DNA of 64,000 bases from Aeromicrobium wangtongii (GCF_024584515.1 NZ_CP102173.1:3224001-3288000), one strand, 5' to 3'; numbered from the stretch's first letter, positions 32,354 through 44,361 are shown. A program made the numbers and translations. The notes: a model not told the origin generated them from the letters alone.

Positions 32354-32992
32354 ATGCACCTCGATCACGTCTCGTTCGCAGTGGGCCCCAACGGTCTCGC
32401 CGGCACCACCGCTGACCTGGGTCAGCTGCTCGGCGCCTCATTCCTCGACGGCGGTGTCCACCCCCGGTTCGGCACCCGCAACATGATCCTTCCGCTCAAG
32501 AACCGGCAGTACCTCGAGGTCGTCGAGGTGCTGGACCACCCGGCGTCGGACAAGGCGGTCTTCGGCAAGGTCGTGCGCGAGCGGTCCGAGGCCGGCGGCG
32601 GCTGGATGGCCTGGTGCGTGTCGGTGGACGACATGACCGAGGTCGAGCACCGCATCGGTCGCCACGCCGTGCCGGGCAACCGCCGTCGTCCCGATGGCTT
32701 CAACCTGCAGTGGCGCCAGATCGGGACCAGCAGCATGCGGGCCGATCCGCAGCTGCCCTACGTCACGAGCTGGGACATCGATCCGTCCGAGCACCCGTCC
32801 CAGATGGCCCCGTCCGACATCGAGCTGGTGGCGCTGGACATCGCCGGCTCGCCGCAGCGGCTCTCGGACTGGCTCGGCGAGACGGTCGTCGACGCCCTCG
32901 AGGAGATCCAGGTCAACTGGACCGCCCCGCACGGGCTGCCGGGCATCATGGCCGCGACGTTCCGGACCCCCAACGGGGACGTCCGGATCTAG
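32354..32992 (+). CDS. VOC-family protein, glyoxalase-like domain
   Basis: The 212 residues begin MHLDHVSFAVGPNGLAGT, the first metal-ligand strand of the vicinal-oxygen-chelate fold. A second repeat follows around WCVSVDDMTEVEHRIG, and the C-terminus reads MAATFRTPNGDVRI. It resembles the Glyoxalase_3-like group, whose substrates are unknown. A CAGAAT hexamer ends 5 nt before the ATG. The stop overlaps the stop of the convergent membrane protein gene by 4 bp. It sits between the two large blocks that are conserved with mycobacteria. Confidence 0.78.
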   Translation: MHLDHVSFAVGPNGLAGTTADLGQLLGASFLDGGVHPRFGTRNMILPLKNRQYLEVVEVLDHPASDKAVFGKVVRERSEAGGGWMAWCVSVDDMTEVEHRIGRHAVPGNRRRPDGFNLQWRQIGTSSMRADPQLPYVTSWDIDPSEHPSQMAPSDIELVALDIAGSPQRLSDWLGETVVDALEEIQVNWTAPHGLPGIMAATFRTPNGDVRI

Positions 32993-33651
32993 CGCGGGAC
33001 CTCGTCGACCCGTTCCTGCTGCGCCAGCTCGAGCTGGGGTGCGACCTCGGCGAGGTATCCGCGGCGCCACAGGGCGTACACCCAGCAGGCGGCGAGCACC
33101 GAGCCGAGGGCGCCCAGTGCCATGTCGCTCAGCGTGTCGGCGTAGGCGCCCATCCGCTCGGGCGACCACCGCAGGAATGTGAAGTACTCCGCGATCTCCC
33201 ACACCAGCGCAGCACTGACCCCGAACGCCAGGCCCCGTTCCAGCACCGCGCCCAGGGACGACGTACGGTGCATCGTCAGCATGATGACGGCCGCCGACAG
33301 CAGCCCCGTGTTGACGAAGTGCAAGATGTTGTCGAACGGCTCGATGGTGTCGTACAGGTTCAAGAAGTTGCCGAACATGTCGCTGAAGCACACGATCGTG
33401 ATCAGGAAGTCCGCAGTCCACGGGAACGAGGCGCGCGGACGCCACCAGGTGAACCAGATGAACGGGATGGCGAACGCCACGAGCGGGTAGCTGATGGCCC
33501 GCGGCGCCAGCCCCTTGCCGTCCAGATGGCTCATTCCGGGGACCAGCACGGCCAGCCCGACCAGCAGCAGCAGACCGGTCTTGGCCGCGATGTCGGCAGT
33601 CCTCAGGACGGGCGGCGGTGGGTACCGGGTCTCCACGGCGACGGACGTCAT
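32989..33651 (-). CDS. multi-pass membrane protein of unknown function
   Basis: The 220-residue protein has about six membrane helices. Short polar motifs face the membrane: FGNFLNLYDTIEPFDNILHF, WEIAEYF and YADTLSDMALGALGS. The Asp/His/Glu pattern resembles DUF2238 or VanZ-like proteins, but the match is not close enough to name. The C-terminus is charged and cytoplasmic. It is convergent with the VOC gene and divergent from radA, separated by 102 bp. I cannot propose a function. Confidence 0.7.
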   Translation of the reverse strand: MTSVAVETRYPPPPVLRTADIAAKTGLLLLVGLAVLVPGMSHLDGKGLAPRAISYPLVAFAIPFIWFTWWRPRASFPWTADFLITIVCFSDMFGNFLNLYDTIEPFDNILHFVNTGLLSAAVIMLTMHRTSSLGAVLERGLAFGVSAALVWEIAEYFTFLRWSPERMGAYADTLSDMALGALGSVLAACWVYALWRRGYLAEVAPQLELAQQERVDEVPR

Positions 33652-33753
33652 GGGCCAAGTTTAGGTGTCCGGTGATGGAACCGGGCCACCGGACGTCTTT
33701 CGGGAGCGGCGCCGCGGCCCCGGACTGTCGGTGCGCTGACCTAGGCTGACGCC

Positions 33754-35145
33754 ATGGCCAGCACCAAGACCGCCCGTCCGGCATATGTCTGCGCCGAGTG
33801 CGGCTGGACCACCAGCAAGTGGGTCGGACGCTGCGGGGAGTGCCAGGCATGGGGCACCGTCGACGTCGCCGCACCCGCTCGCACCGGACGCACGCAGGCC
33901 GCACCGGTCTCCTCCCCCGCGGTGCCGATCAGCCAGGTCACGCTCGAGTCCGCCCGGTCGGTGGGCTCGGGCATCGGCGAGCTGGACCGGGTCCTGGGTG
34001 GCGGGGTCGTCCCCGGCGGCGTGCTGCTGCTGGCCGGCGAGCCGGGCGTGGGCAAGTCGACCCTGCTGCTGGAGGTCGCGGCCCGGTGGGCCCGGGCCGG
34101 CCGCCGCACCCTGTACGTGTCCGGCGAGGAGTCCGCGGCCCAGGTGCGCCTGCGGGCCGAGCGCACAGGCGCCATCGAGGACAACTTGTACCTCGCCGCC
34201 GAGACCGACCTGGGCGGCGTGCTGACCCACGTCGAGACGGTCGCGCCGAGCCTGCTGATCGTCGACTCGGTGCAGACCATCGGCTCGGCCGACGTCGACG
34301 GCGTCCCCGGCGGGGTGACCCAGGTCCGCGAGGTCGCCTCGGCCGTCATCCAGCGCGCCAAGCGCGACAACATCGCCACGTTGCTGGTCGGCCACGTCAC
34401 CAAGGACGGCTCGGTCGCCGGTCCGCGGGTGCTGGAGCACCTCGTCGACGTCGTGCTGCAGTTCGAGGGCGACCGCAGCTCGCGGCTGCGCCTGCTGCGC
34501 GCGATCAAGAACCGGTTCGGGCCGGTCGACGAGATCGGTTGCTTCGACCTGGTCGACGACGGCATCGTCGAGGTGCCCGATCCCACGGGCCTGTTCGTCT
34601 CACGGCACGAGCAGCCGGTGTCGGGCACCTGCGTCACCGTCACGATGGAGGGACGCCGGCCGCTGCTGGCCGAGGTGCAGGCCCTGAGCGTCGCGACGTC
34701 GACGCCATCGCCGCGCCGGACGTCCAGCGGCCTGGACTCCGCGCGCGTGGCGATGATCCTGGCCGTCCTGACCAAGCACTGCCAGGTCAACCTCGGCCAG
34801 CTCGACGTCTACACGGCGTCGGTGGGCGGCGCCCGCCTGGTCGAGCCGTCGGTCGACCTGGCCGTCGCGATCGCCACGCTGTCGGCCGTCACGGGGCGGG
34901 TCGCACCGACCGATCTGGTCGCGATCGGCGAGGTGGGGCTGGCCGGCGAGGTCCGCAAGGTCAGCAATCTGGCCGCCCGGCTGCGCGAGGCGGAGCGCAT
35001 CGGATTCAGGCGGGCCGTCGTCCCGGCGGGCTCCGAAGGGCTGGCCTCCTTCAGCGGGGACATGTCGATCCGGGCGGTGCACACCATCGGCGAGGCCATG
35101 CAGTGTCTGGATGCGTCACCACGCCTCCTGCGCCCCGTAGACTGA
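33754..35145 (+). CDS. radA: DNA repair protein RadA
   Basis: This 463-residue RecA-like helicase processes recombination intermediates. It has an N-terminal C4 zinc finger (VCAECG and GRCGECQAWG, residues about 10-31), Walker A GEPGVGKSTLL (about 93), the RadA-specific KNRFG motif (about 254) and a Lon-like C-terminal domain from about residue 290. TAGGCT ends 6 nt before the ATG, suggesting a leaderless message. disA follows after 26 bp. The radA-disA pairing is widely conserved and links repair to c-di-AMP signalling. Confidence 0.96.
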   Translation: MASTKTARPAYVCAECGWTTSKWVGRCGECQAWGTVDVAAPARTGRTQAAPVSSPAVPISQVTLESARSVGSGIGELDRVLGGGVVPGGVLLLAGEPGVGKSTLLLEVAARWARAGRRTLYVSGEESAAQVRLRAERTGAIEDNLYLAAETDLGGVLTHVETVAPSLLIVDSVQTIGSADVDGVPGGVTQVREVASAVIQRAKRDNIATLLVGHVTKDGSVAGPRVLEHLVDVVLQFEGDRSSRLRLLRAIKNRFGPVDEIGCFDLVDDGIVEVPDPTGLFVSRHEQPVSGTCVTVTMEGRRPLLAEVQALSVATSTPSPRRTSSGLDSARVAMILAVLTKHCQVNLGQLDVYTASVGGARLVEPSVDLAVAIATLSAVTGRVAPTDLVAIGEVGLAGEVRKVSNLAARLREAERIGFRRAVVPAGSEGLASFSGDMSIRAVHTIGEAMQCLDASPRLLRPVD

Positions 35146-35171
35146 CCCCGACCTGAGTGATGGGAAGTGTC

Positions 35172-36272
35172 ATGGCAAGTGCTGCCGAGCGCCAAGCGGC
35201 GAGCCTGGACGCTGCCACACGCCTGCGCTCGACCCTGTCCTCGGTCGCTCCCGGCACCGCCCTGCGTGAGGGCCTGGAGCGCATCCTGCGCGGACGTACC
35301 GGTGCCCTGATCGTCGTCGGCCACGACAAGAGCGTCGAGGCGATCTCGACCGGCGGATTCGCCCTCGACGTCCCCTTCACCGCCACGGGCCTGCGCGAGC
35401 TGGCCAAGATGGATGGCGCGATCATCCTGGACAAGGACGCCAGCCGCATCGTGATGGCCGGCGTCCACCTGATGCCCGATCCGTCGATCCCCACCGAGGA
35501 GACCGGCACCCGCCACCGGACCGCCGACCGGGTCGCCCGGCAGACCGGCGTCCCGGTCATCTCGGTGTCGGCCTCGATGCACATCATCGCGCTGTACCTG
35601 GAGGACCTGCGGCACGTGCTGGAGGACACCGGCGCGGTGCTCGGGCGCGCCAACCAGGCGCTCCAGACCCTCGAGCGCTACCGCAACCGGCTCGACGAGG
35701 TGTCCGACGCCCTGTCGGCGCTGGAGATCGAGGACCTCGTGACGGTCCGCGACGTCTCGGCCGTCGCCCAGCGCCTCGAGATGGTCAGCCGCATCGCCGG
35801 CGAGATCGACACCTACGTCCTGGAGCTCGGCACCGACGGCCGCCTATTGGCCCTGCAGCACGAGGAGCTCATCGCCGGCGTCGATGCCGAGCGCGAGCTC
35901 ATCATCCGCGACTACATGCCCACCGGACGCCGCGCGCGTCCGTTGGAGGCCGTGCTGGCCGAGCTCGCGGCGATCGAGTCGTCCAACCTGGTCGATCTCG
36001 GCGCGGTCGCCCGCGCCCTGCGGATCGGCACCGCCGAGACCCTGGACGGACCGCTGGCACCCCGCGGCTACCGCCTGCTCGCCAAGATCCCCCGCCTTCC
36101 GGCATCGGTCGTGGAAGGGCTGGTCGAGCACTTCGGCTCGCTGCAGAAGCTGCTCGCGGCCAGCATCGAGGACCTGCAGAACGTCGACGGGGTCGGCGAC
36201 CTGCGCGCCCGCGGCGTCCGCGAGGGCCTGTCCCGGCTCGCCGAGTCCAGCATCCTCGAGCGGTACGTCTGA
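35172..36272 (+). CDS. disA: DNA integrity scanning diadenylate cyclase
   Basis: This 366-residue enzyme makes cyclic di-AMP from two ATP and scans DNA for branched structures. The DAC domain (about 10-145) holds MDGAIILD and GTRHRTADR. A helical linker follows, and the C-terminal helix-hairpin-helix DNA-binding domain reads LLAASIEDLQNVDGVGDLRA. The ATG at 35172 has GGGAAGTGTC upstream; in-frame starts at 35157 and 35160 lack such a site. It is 26 bp downstream of radA. I did not recognise a c-di-AMP riboswitch in the window. Confidence 0.95.
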   Translation: MASAAERQAASLDAATRLRSTLSSVAPGTALREGLERILRGRTGALIVVGHDKSVEAISTGGFALDVPFTATGLRELAKMDGAIILDKDASRIVMAGVHLMPDPSIPTEETGTRHRTADRVARQTGVPVISVSASMHIIALYLEDLRHVLEDTGAVLGRANQALQTLERYRNRLDEVSDALSALEIEDLVTVRDVSAVAQRLEMVSRIAGEIDTYVLELGTDGRLLALQHEELIAGVDAERELIIRDYMPTGRRARPLEAVLAELAAIESSNLVDLGAVARALRIGTAETLDGPLAPRGYRLLAKIPRLPASVVEGLVEHFGSLQKLLAASIEDLQNVDGVGDLRARGVREGLSRLAESSILERYV

Positions 36273-36278
36273 GCCTGC

Positions 36279-37046
36279 TCAGCCCGCCGGTTTCGCGGTG
36301 TTCTTCGGCGGAGCGGGTGCCGGCGTCGTCGGCGCGGGCGGTGCCGGGGTCGCCGCAGCCGGGGGCGCGGCCGGATCGGGGGCGGCGGGCGGCTCAGCGG
36401 TCTTGGCAGGAGCCGGTCGCGGGTCGAGCGTGAACGTCGTCTTGCCCGGCTCGCCGCCGAGCGTCCCGATCTGCAGCGTGTACTTGCCCGGGGTGGCCCA
36501 CCCCTCGTTGGTGGTGCAGTGCAGCCCGGACCCGCGCCCGGTCCACTGCACCGTGGCCATCGTCGCCCACTGCGGTGAGATCGGCACCGCAGTCGTCAGC
36601 AGCGACGACTTGCAGACCGTCGAGTCCCACACGGCCGTGCCGTTGGCACTGATGACCGCGATGGCCTCGGCGTCGTCGGGCCGCAGCGTGCACGGCGCCG
36701 TGTCCGTGGAGCTGACCACCAGACCGATGTCGACCGGGCCGCGGGTCAGCTGACCGGGGCGGACCGTCGGGGTGATGCGGACCTTCTGCGGATCGCAGGG
36801 CTTGACCGCCTTCTTCACCGCCACGTCGACGATCCCGTTGGTCACGGTCTTCGGGACCGGCGGCGTGGTCGGGACAGGTGCCGCCGTGGTGGTCGCGGTC
36901 GTCGTCGGATCCGTCTTCGCCGAGGCGTCCGACTGGCCGTCGTCGCCGGTCACCTGCTGCACGACCCACACCAGGCCGATGACGACCGCCAGGAGGAGCA
37001 GGCGTCGACGCCAGTAGATCGCTGCCGGTAACCGTCGCTGACTCAC
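36279..37046 (-). CDS. membrane-anchored extracytoplasmic protein of unknown function
   Basis: The 255-residue version begins SQRRLPAAIYWRRRLLLLAV, a positively charged start and one membrane helix. A Thr/Pro-rich linker, a beta-rich outer domain with four cysteines (KPCDPQ, APCTLR, STVCKS, GLHCTTN) and a Pro/Ala-rich tail follow. The fold looks like the DUF4232-type secreted domain, but this is tentative. I chose the GTG at 37046, which lies 6 nt after TATCGT, as a leaderless start. Longer forms start at 37052 or 37094, the last overlapping the mutY start codon. Confidence 0.7.
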   Translation of the reverse strand: MSQRRLPAAIYWRRRLLLLAVVIGLVWVVQQVTGDDGQSDASAKTDPTTTATTTAAPVPTTPPVPKTVTNGIVDVAVKKAVKPCDPQKVRITPTVRPGQLTRGPVDIGLVVSSTDTAPCTLRPDDAEAIAVISANGTAVWDSTVCKSSLLTTAVPISPQWATMATVQWTGRGSGLHCTTNEGWATPGKYTLQIGTLGGEPGKTTFTLDPRPAPAKTAEPPAAPDPAAPPAAATPAPPAPTTPAPAPPKNTAKPAG

Positions 37047-37092
37047 GGTCACACGATATGCGGCCGGACCCGCGTGCGAAGATCGACGCGCC

Positions 37093-37989
37093 ATGACGTC
37101 ATCGATGCCACCCCCGATCGTCGATCCGACCCGCCTCCACGACGCCGTGATCGACTGGTTCGGCCGCGCCGCCCGCGACCTGCCGTGGCGCCGGGACGCG
37201 ACACCATGGGCCGTCATGGTCTCGGAGTTCATGCTGCAGCAGACCCCCGTCGCGCGGGTCCTGCCGGTCTACGAGGCCTGGCTCGAACGCTGGCCGACGC
37301 CGGCCGATCTCGCGGCCGAGCCGGCCGGCGAGGCGGTCCGGGCGTGGGGACGACTGGGCTATCCCCGCCGCGCGCTGCGCCTGCACGCCGCCGCGACGGC
37401 CATCGTCGAGGGGCACGGCGGGCAGGTGCCCACCTCGCCGGAGGATCTGCGGGCCCTGCCCGGCGTCGGCGAGTACACCGCCGCGGCCATCATCTCCTTC
37501 GCGCACGGCGGCCGTGCCGTGGTGATGGACACCAACATCCGGCGGGTCCTCGCCCGTGTCGTGACCGGGGTGGAGTTCCCCGCCGCTGCCGTGACGGCGG
37601 CCGAGCGCGAGCTGGCGACATCCCTGCTGCCCGCCGAGCGCGCGCACGTCTGGGCCGCCGCGACGATGGAGCTCGGGGCGCTGGTGTGCACCGCACGGTC
37701 GCCGCAGTGCCAGGTCTGCCCGGTGGCCCAGATGTGCCGCTGGCGCGCCGCCGGCCATCCGGCGCACGACGGGCCGCCCCGCCGCGGCCAGTCGTGGGAG
37801 GGCACCGACCGGCAGTGCCGCGGCCGGCTCATGGCGGTGCTGCGCGATGCGACCGGGCCGGTCGCCAAGGCGGCCCTGGACGTCGTGTGGCCGGACGCCG
37901 CACAGCGCGAGCGCGCCCTGGACGCCCTGGTGGCCGACGGCCTGGTCGAGCCGCTGGAGGACGAGACCTACGCACTGCCCGGGACATGA
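37093..37989 (+). CDS. mutY: A/G-specific adenine glycosylase
   Basis: The 298-residue base-excision enzyme removes adenine mispaired with 8-oxoguanine. The helix-hairpin-helix LRALPGVGEYTAAAI (about 119-133) precedes the catalytic Asp in VMDTNIRRVL. A [4Fe-4S] cluster loop follows, with four cysteines spaced C-x6-C-x2-C-x5-C (CTARSPQCQVCPVAQMC). The C-terminal NUDIX-like domain of longer MutY proteins is missing, as in mycobacteria. Upstream spacing to the divergent gene is short, 46 bp or less. A strong hairpin follows the stop. Confidence 0.94.
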   Translation: MTSSMPPPIVDPTRLHDAVIDWFGRAARDLPWRRDATPWAVMVSEFMLQQTPVARVLPVYEAWLERWPTPADLAAEPAGEAVRAWGRLGYPRRALRLHAAATAIVEGHGGQVPTSPEDLRALPGVGEYTAAAIISFAHGGRAVVMDTNIRRVLARVVTGVEFPAAAVTAAERELATSLLPAERAHVWAAATMELGALVCTARSPQCQVCPVAQMCRWRAAGHPAHDGPPRRGQSWEGTDRQCRGRLMAVLRDATGPVAKAALDVVWPDAAQRERALDALVADGLVEPLEDETYALPGT

Positions 37990-37992
37990 CGA

Positions 37993-38020
37993 GGCCCCCG
38001 CAGCATGCGCTGCGGGGGCC
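37993..38020. terminator. bidirectional hairpin terminator
   Basis: A perfect 11-bp stem, GGCCCCCGCAG paired with CTGCGGGGGCC, with a 6-nt loop CATGCG lies 4 bp after the mutY stop and 21 bp from the convergent clpC stop. No T-tract is present. Confidence 0.9.
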
Positions 38021-38040
38021 CGGTCGGTCGTTCCGGTGGA

Positions 38041-40560
<2,520 letters not shown>

Positions 40561-40729
40561 TCGTCCCCCTCGGGCTGGACTATCAGTTCAGTTTAGTCGG
40601 GTGTGGAAATCCGCGAGTCAGACGCCCACGTGTTTAACTCAACCGCCCCCCGGCCCCAGGCGTTCCCTCGTTCGCCGTGGGCGTAAAGGCGCCGCGCTGT
40701 TTGCCAGGGGAACCCCCGGGGCAGTCGGG

Positions 40730-42232
40730 CTACTCAGCGCGTGTGGTCGGGAACAAGATGGCGTCGCGGATGCCGATGCCCTGCAGCAGCATCACCAGCC
40801 GGTCGACGCCGAAGCCCAGGCCACCGGCGGGCGGCATGCCGAACTCCAGCGCCCGCAGGAAGTCCTCGTCGACGTCATTGGCCTCGGGATTGCCCGCGGC
40901 GGCCTGACGCGCCTGCTCCTCGAGCCGCTCGCGCTGGATGACCGGGTCATTGAGCTCGGAGTACGCCGGGGCCAGCTCGACGCCGTTGATGATCAGGTCC
41001 CACGCCTCGACCAGGCCGGGCTTGGTGCGGTGCTTCTTGGCCAGCGGGCGGACGGACTCGGGGTAGTCGCGCACGAACGTCGGCTGGATCAGGGTGTGCT
41101 CCACGAGCTTCTCGTACAGCTCCAGCACGATCTCGCCGGCGTCCCAGCCGTCCTTCAGGGCGACGTCGTGGGTGGCGGCCAGGGCCACCAGCTCCTCGAC
41201 CGTCGTGTCCGTGTCGACGGTCCGCCCCACGGCCTCGCTGACCAGACCGTGCACCGTGGCGTGGCGCCACGGCTGCTCCAGGTCGATCTCGCTGCCGTCG
41301 CGTCCCGTGACGACGGTCTTGCCGACCGCCCGGGCCGCGTCGAGCACGAGCTCGCGGGTCAGCTCGGCCATCGTGTCGTAGGAGCCGTACGCCTCATATG
41401 CCTCGAGCATCAGGAACTCGACGTTGTGGGTGTTGTCGACGCCCTCGTTGCGGAACGTCTTGGCCATCTCGTAGACCTTGTCGATGCCGCCGACCAGGGC
41501 CCGCTTGAGGTGCAGCTCCAGCGCGATGCGCAGCAGCGCCGGCTCGTCGAAGGCGTTGACGTGGGTGCGGAACGGACGGGCCGCGGCGCCGCCGTTGGTG
41601 TGCTGCAGCACCGGGGTCTCGACCTCGATGTAGCCCAGGCGGTCCAGCGTCGCGCGCAGGGACTGCATGACCTTGGCCTTGACCCGGACGTTGTCGCGCG
41701 CCTCAGGCCGCACGATCAGGTCGACGTAGCGCATGCGGCTGCGCGCCTCGTCCGACAGCGGCGCGTGCTCGTTGGGCAGCGGCCGGACCGTCTTGGCAGC
41801 GAGCTGCCAGCTGCTGGCCATGATCGACAGCTCGCCGCGCTTGCTGGTGATGACCTCGCCGGTCACGGCGAGATGGTCGCCGATGTCGACGGTCGACTTG
41901 AACTCCGCGAGCTTCTGCTCGCCGACGCCGTCGAGGGAGATCATGGCCTGCAGCGGCGTGCCGTCGCCGGAGCGCAGGGCCGCGAACACCAGCTTGCCGG
42001 TGCCGCGCAGGAAGATGACCCGACCGGCGACGGTGACGACGTCACCGGTCTGCGTGTCGGGGCCGAGCGCCTCGGCGTCGTAGGCGTCAACGATCTCGCG
42101 CAGGGTGTGCGTGCGACCCACGACGACGGGATAGGGATCCTCGCCGCGGTCGATGACCTGCTGGCGCTTGTCCAGCCGCACCCGCATCTGTTCGGGCAGG
42201 TCCTCGTCGGGGGTCTTGGTCGCGTCGCTCAC
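40730..42232 (-). CDS. lysS: lysyl-tRNA synthetase, class II
   Basis: This 500-residue enzyme charges tRNA-Lys. The N-terminal OB fold binds the anticodon (about 55-160). The class II catalytic core shows motif 2 TFRNEGVDNTHNVEFLM and motif 3 GLGFGVDRLVMLLQG, which ends near residue 487. The GTG start lies 8 nt after a TAGAGT hexamer. It stands between coaX upstream and clpC downstream, all on the reverse strand, as in mycobacteria. Nothing indicates a PoxA-like or LysX-type paralogue; the length is that of a plain LysS. Confidence 0.95.
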   Translation of the reverse strand: MSDATKTPDEDLPEQMRVRLDKRQQVIDRGEDPYPVVVGRTHTLREIVDAYDAEALGPDTQTGDVVTVAGRVIFLRGTGKLVFAALRSGDGTPLQAMISLDGVGEQKLAEFKSTVDIGDHLAVTGEVITSKRGELSIMASSWQLAAKTVRPLPNEHAPLSDEARSRMRYVDLIVRPEARDNVRVKAKVMQSLRATLDRLGYIEVETPVLQHTNGGAAARPFRTHVNAFDEPALLRIALELHLKRALVGGIDKVYEMAKTFRNEGVDNTHNVEFLMLEAYEAYGSYDTMAELTRELVLDAARAVGKTVVTGRDGSEIDLEQPWRHATVHGLVSEAVGRTVDTDTTVEELVALAATHDVALKDGWDAGEIVLELYEKLVEHTLIQPTFVRDYPESVRPLAKKHRTKPGLVEAWDLIINGVELAPAYSELNDPVIQRERLEEQARQAAAGNPEANDVDEDFLRALEFGMPPAGGLGFGVDRLVMLLQGIGIRDAILFPTTRAE

Positions 42233-42276
42233 GAGGGTTCACTCTAGTGCTGCCACCACGGCCGCGGGCTGGCGCG

Positions 42277-43077
42277 TCAGCCGTGGTTCTTGTCGTGGAT
42301 GAGCCGCAGCCCGGTCAGCGTGAGGTACGGGTCGCGAGTCGTGATGGTCTCGCAGTGGTCGACGACCGAGCCGGGGAAGGAACCGGTGGCGATGACCGTC
42401 ACGTGGTCCGGATCGGCGCCCAGCGAGTCGATGATGCGGTTGACCATGCCGTCGACCAGGCCGGCGAAGCCGAACACCAGGCCGGACTGGAGCGCCTCGA
42501 CGGTGTTCTTGCCGACGACGTCGCGGGGCACGGCCAGCTCGACGCTGCGCAGCTGCGCCCCTCTGCTGGCGAGCGCCTCGAGCGACAGCTCCACGCCGGG
42601 CGCGATCGCCCCGCCCACGTACCGGTTGTCGGCGTCGATGACGTCGAAGATCGTCGCGGTGCCGTTGAGGTCGACCACGATCGCCGGGCCGCCGTACAGC
42701 TCGGCCGCCGCAAGCGCGTTGACGATGCGGTCGGCGCCCACCTCACGGGGATTGTCGGTGTGGATGGGGATGCCGGTCTTGACCCCGGGCCCGACCACGG
42801 CCACCGGGAGCCCGGCGTAGTAGCGCTCCTGCATCGAGCGCAGCTCGACCAGGATCGACGGCACCGTGCAGCACATGCTGACCGCATCGATCGAGTCGAT
42901 CCCGGAGCGTGCCGCGAGCCCGGTGATCAGCACCTGCCACTCGTCGGCGGTGCGCCGCTCGTCCGATGACACCTGCCAGTGCTCGATCAGCCCGTCCTCG
43001 TCGGTCGGAGCGGCCGACATGTCGAAGGCACCGATGGATGTGTGGCTGTTGCTCACGTCCAGGCACAGCAGGATCAT
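42277..43077 (-). CDS. coaX: type III pantothenate kinase
   Basis: The 266-residue CoaX phosphorylates pantothenate in the first step of CoA synthesis. The ASKHA-fold phosphate loop is LCLDVSNSHTSIGAFD (5-20), and the conserved GADRIVNALAA motif is near residue 117. Type III enzymes escape feedback by CoA. It directly follows panD (10 bp) in the run DUF2520-panC-panD-coaX, so vitamin synthesis and its first use are co-expressed. Confidence 0.93.
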   Translation of the reverse strand: MILLCLDVSNSHTSIGAFDMSAAPTDEDGLIEHWQVSSDERRTADEWQVLITGLAARSGIDSIDAVSMCCTVPSILVELRSMQERYYAGLPVAVVGPGVKTGIPIHTDNPREVGADRIVNALAAAELYGGPAIVVDLNGTATIFDVIDADNRYVGGAIAPGVELSLEALASRGAQLRSVELAVPRDVVGKNTVEALQSGLVFGFAGLVDGMVNRIIDSLGADPDHVTVIATGSFPGSVVDHCETITTRDPYLTLTGLRLIHDKNHG

Positions 43078-43087
43078 CGCGACCGCC

Positions 43088-43522
43088 TCAACGAGCCGCG
43101 ACGAGTGGGTTCTCCACGATGTCGCCGCGCACCAGTCCCTGTCCGTCCGGCACCGCGGCCGGATCGGTGCCCAACGTCATGACCTTGTTGTCGGCATCGA
43201 CGAACACGACGCTGGGCTCGAACGTACGGGCCTCGGCATCGTCGAGCTGCGCGTACGCGATCAGGATGACCAGGTCGCCGGGGTGGACGAGGTGCGCCGC
43301 GGCGCCGTTGATGCCGATGACGCCCGAGCCGCGCTCGCCGGCGATCGTGTAGGTCTCCAGGCGGGCGCCGTTGTCGACGTCGACGATGTGCACCAGCTCG
43401 CCGGGCAGCAGGTTCGCGGCGTCCAGGAGATCCTCGTCGACCGTGACGGAGCCGACGTAGTGCAGATCGGCCTGCGTGACCGTCGCGCGGTGGATCTTGG
43501 ACTTCATCATGGTGCGGATCAT
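43088..43522 (-). CDS. panD: aspartate 1-decarboxylase
   Basis: The 144-residue proenzyme makes beta-alanine from aspartate. Self-cleavage at Gly24-Ser25 in LHYVGSVTV produces the pyruvoyl cofactor. The N-terminus [16 protein letters not shown] and the [14 protein letters not shown] stretch match PanD. It lies 2 bp after the panC stop and 10 bp before coaX. Its product is condensed with pantoate by PanC, the neighbour enzyme. Confidence 0.96.
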   Translation of the reverse strand: MIRTMMKSKIHRATVTQADLHYVGSVTVDEDLLDAANLLPGELVHIVDVDNGARLETYTIAGERGSGVIGINGAAAHLVHPGDLVILIAYAQLDDAEARTFEPSVVFVDADNKVMTLGTDPAAVPDGQGLVRGDIVENPLVAAR

Positions 43523-43524
43523 GG

Positions 43525-44361
43525 TCAGCTCTTTCCGAGGGTAAGGCCGATGTTGTCGAGGAGTCGGGGCTTGCCGACCCGGGCTGCGACCAGCAGCCGG
43601 GCCTCGGCGCCCGCGACCGCGGGGCCCAGCTCGGGATCGGTGAGAACGAGGTAGTCCAGGTCGACGTCGGCGGGATCGATCACGGCGTGCGCGGCTGCCA
43701 GCACGGCATCGGGGCCGTCGGCTGCTGCGGCGACGCCTGCACGCAGGCCGGCCGACAGCACGGCGGCGGTGCTGCGCTGCTCGTCGGTCAGGTATCGGTT
43801 GCGCGAGCTCATCGCCAGCCCGTCGGCCTCCCGCACGGTCGGGCAGCCGACGATCTCGACGCCCAGCGCCAGCTCGCGGGACATCTGGGAGATCAGCGTC
43901 AGCTGCTGGTAGTCCTTCTCGCCGAACACCGCGACGTCAGGACGCACCAGGCCGAACAGCTTGGAGACCACGGTCAGCACGCCGCGGAAGTGCGTCGGCC
44001 GGGTCGCTCCCTCGAGGATCGTGCCGAGCGGTCCGGGATCGACGGTGATGGTGTCGACCAGGCCGGACGGGTACATCGTCTCGACGGCCGGGGCGAAGAC
44101 GACGTCGACCCCCGCCTCGGCGCACCGCTGGAGATCGGCCTCGAACGTGCGCGGATAGTCCTCGAAGTCCTCACCCGGCGCGAACTGCGTCGGGTTGACG
44201 AAGATCGAGGCCACGAGGGTCTCGGCGAGCGGCCGGGCGTGCTTGAGCAGCTGGACGTGGCCGTCGTGCAGGGCCCCCATCGTGGGGACCAGGGCGACCG
44301 TGGACGTCCCTCGGGCGGCCTGCAGCTCGGCGCGAGTGCGGGCGACGATCGGGCCGGTCAT
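43525..44361 (-). CDS. panC: pantothenate synthetase
   Basis: The 278-residue ATP-dependent ligase joins pantoate and beta-alanine. Signature motifs are [10 protein letters not shown] (HIGH-like, about 26-35), [31 protein letters not shown] and FGEKDYQQL. The ATG lies 2 bp after the stop of the DUF2520 gene. No panB or panE is visible in the window, but the DUF2520 neighbour has a ketopantoate reductase-like Rossmann fold. Confidence 0.96.
   Translation of the reverse strand: MTGPIVARTRAELQAARGTSTVALVPTMGALHDGHVQLLKHARPLAETLVASIFVNPTQFAPGEDFEDYPRTFEADLQRCAEAGVDVVFAPAVETMYPSGLVDTITVDPGPLGTILEGATRPTHFRGVLTVVSKLFGLVRPDVAVFGEKDYQQLTLISQMSRELALGVEIVGCPTVREADGLAMSSRNRYLTDEQRSTAAVLSAGLRAGVAAAADGPDAVLAAAHAVIDPADVDLDYLVLTDPELGPAVAGAEARLLVAARVGKPRLLDNIGLTLGKS

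Noticed and set aside
37092-37095. Divergent ATG codons overlapping at one CATG
   Set aside because: The reverse-strand gene has a better leaderless GTG at 37046, just before its membrane helix. The overlapping start pair is probably not used.
40561-40729. SigR-type or ClgR-type promoter before clpC
   Set aside because: I looked for GGAAT-N18-GTT and for a CGC/GCG dyad, but no convincing match was visible.
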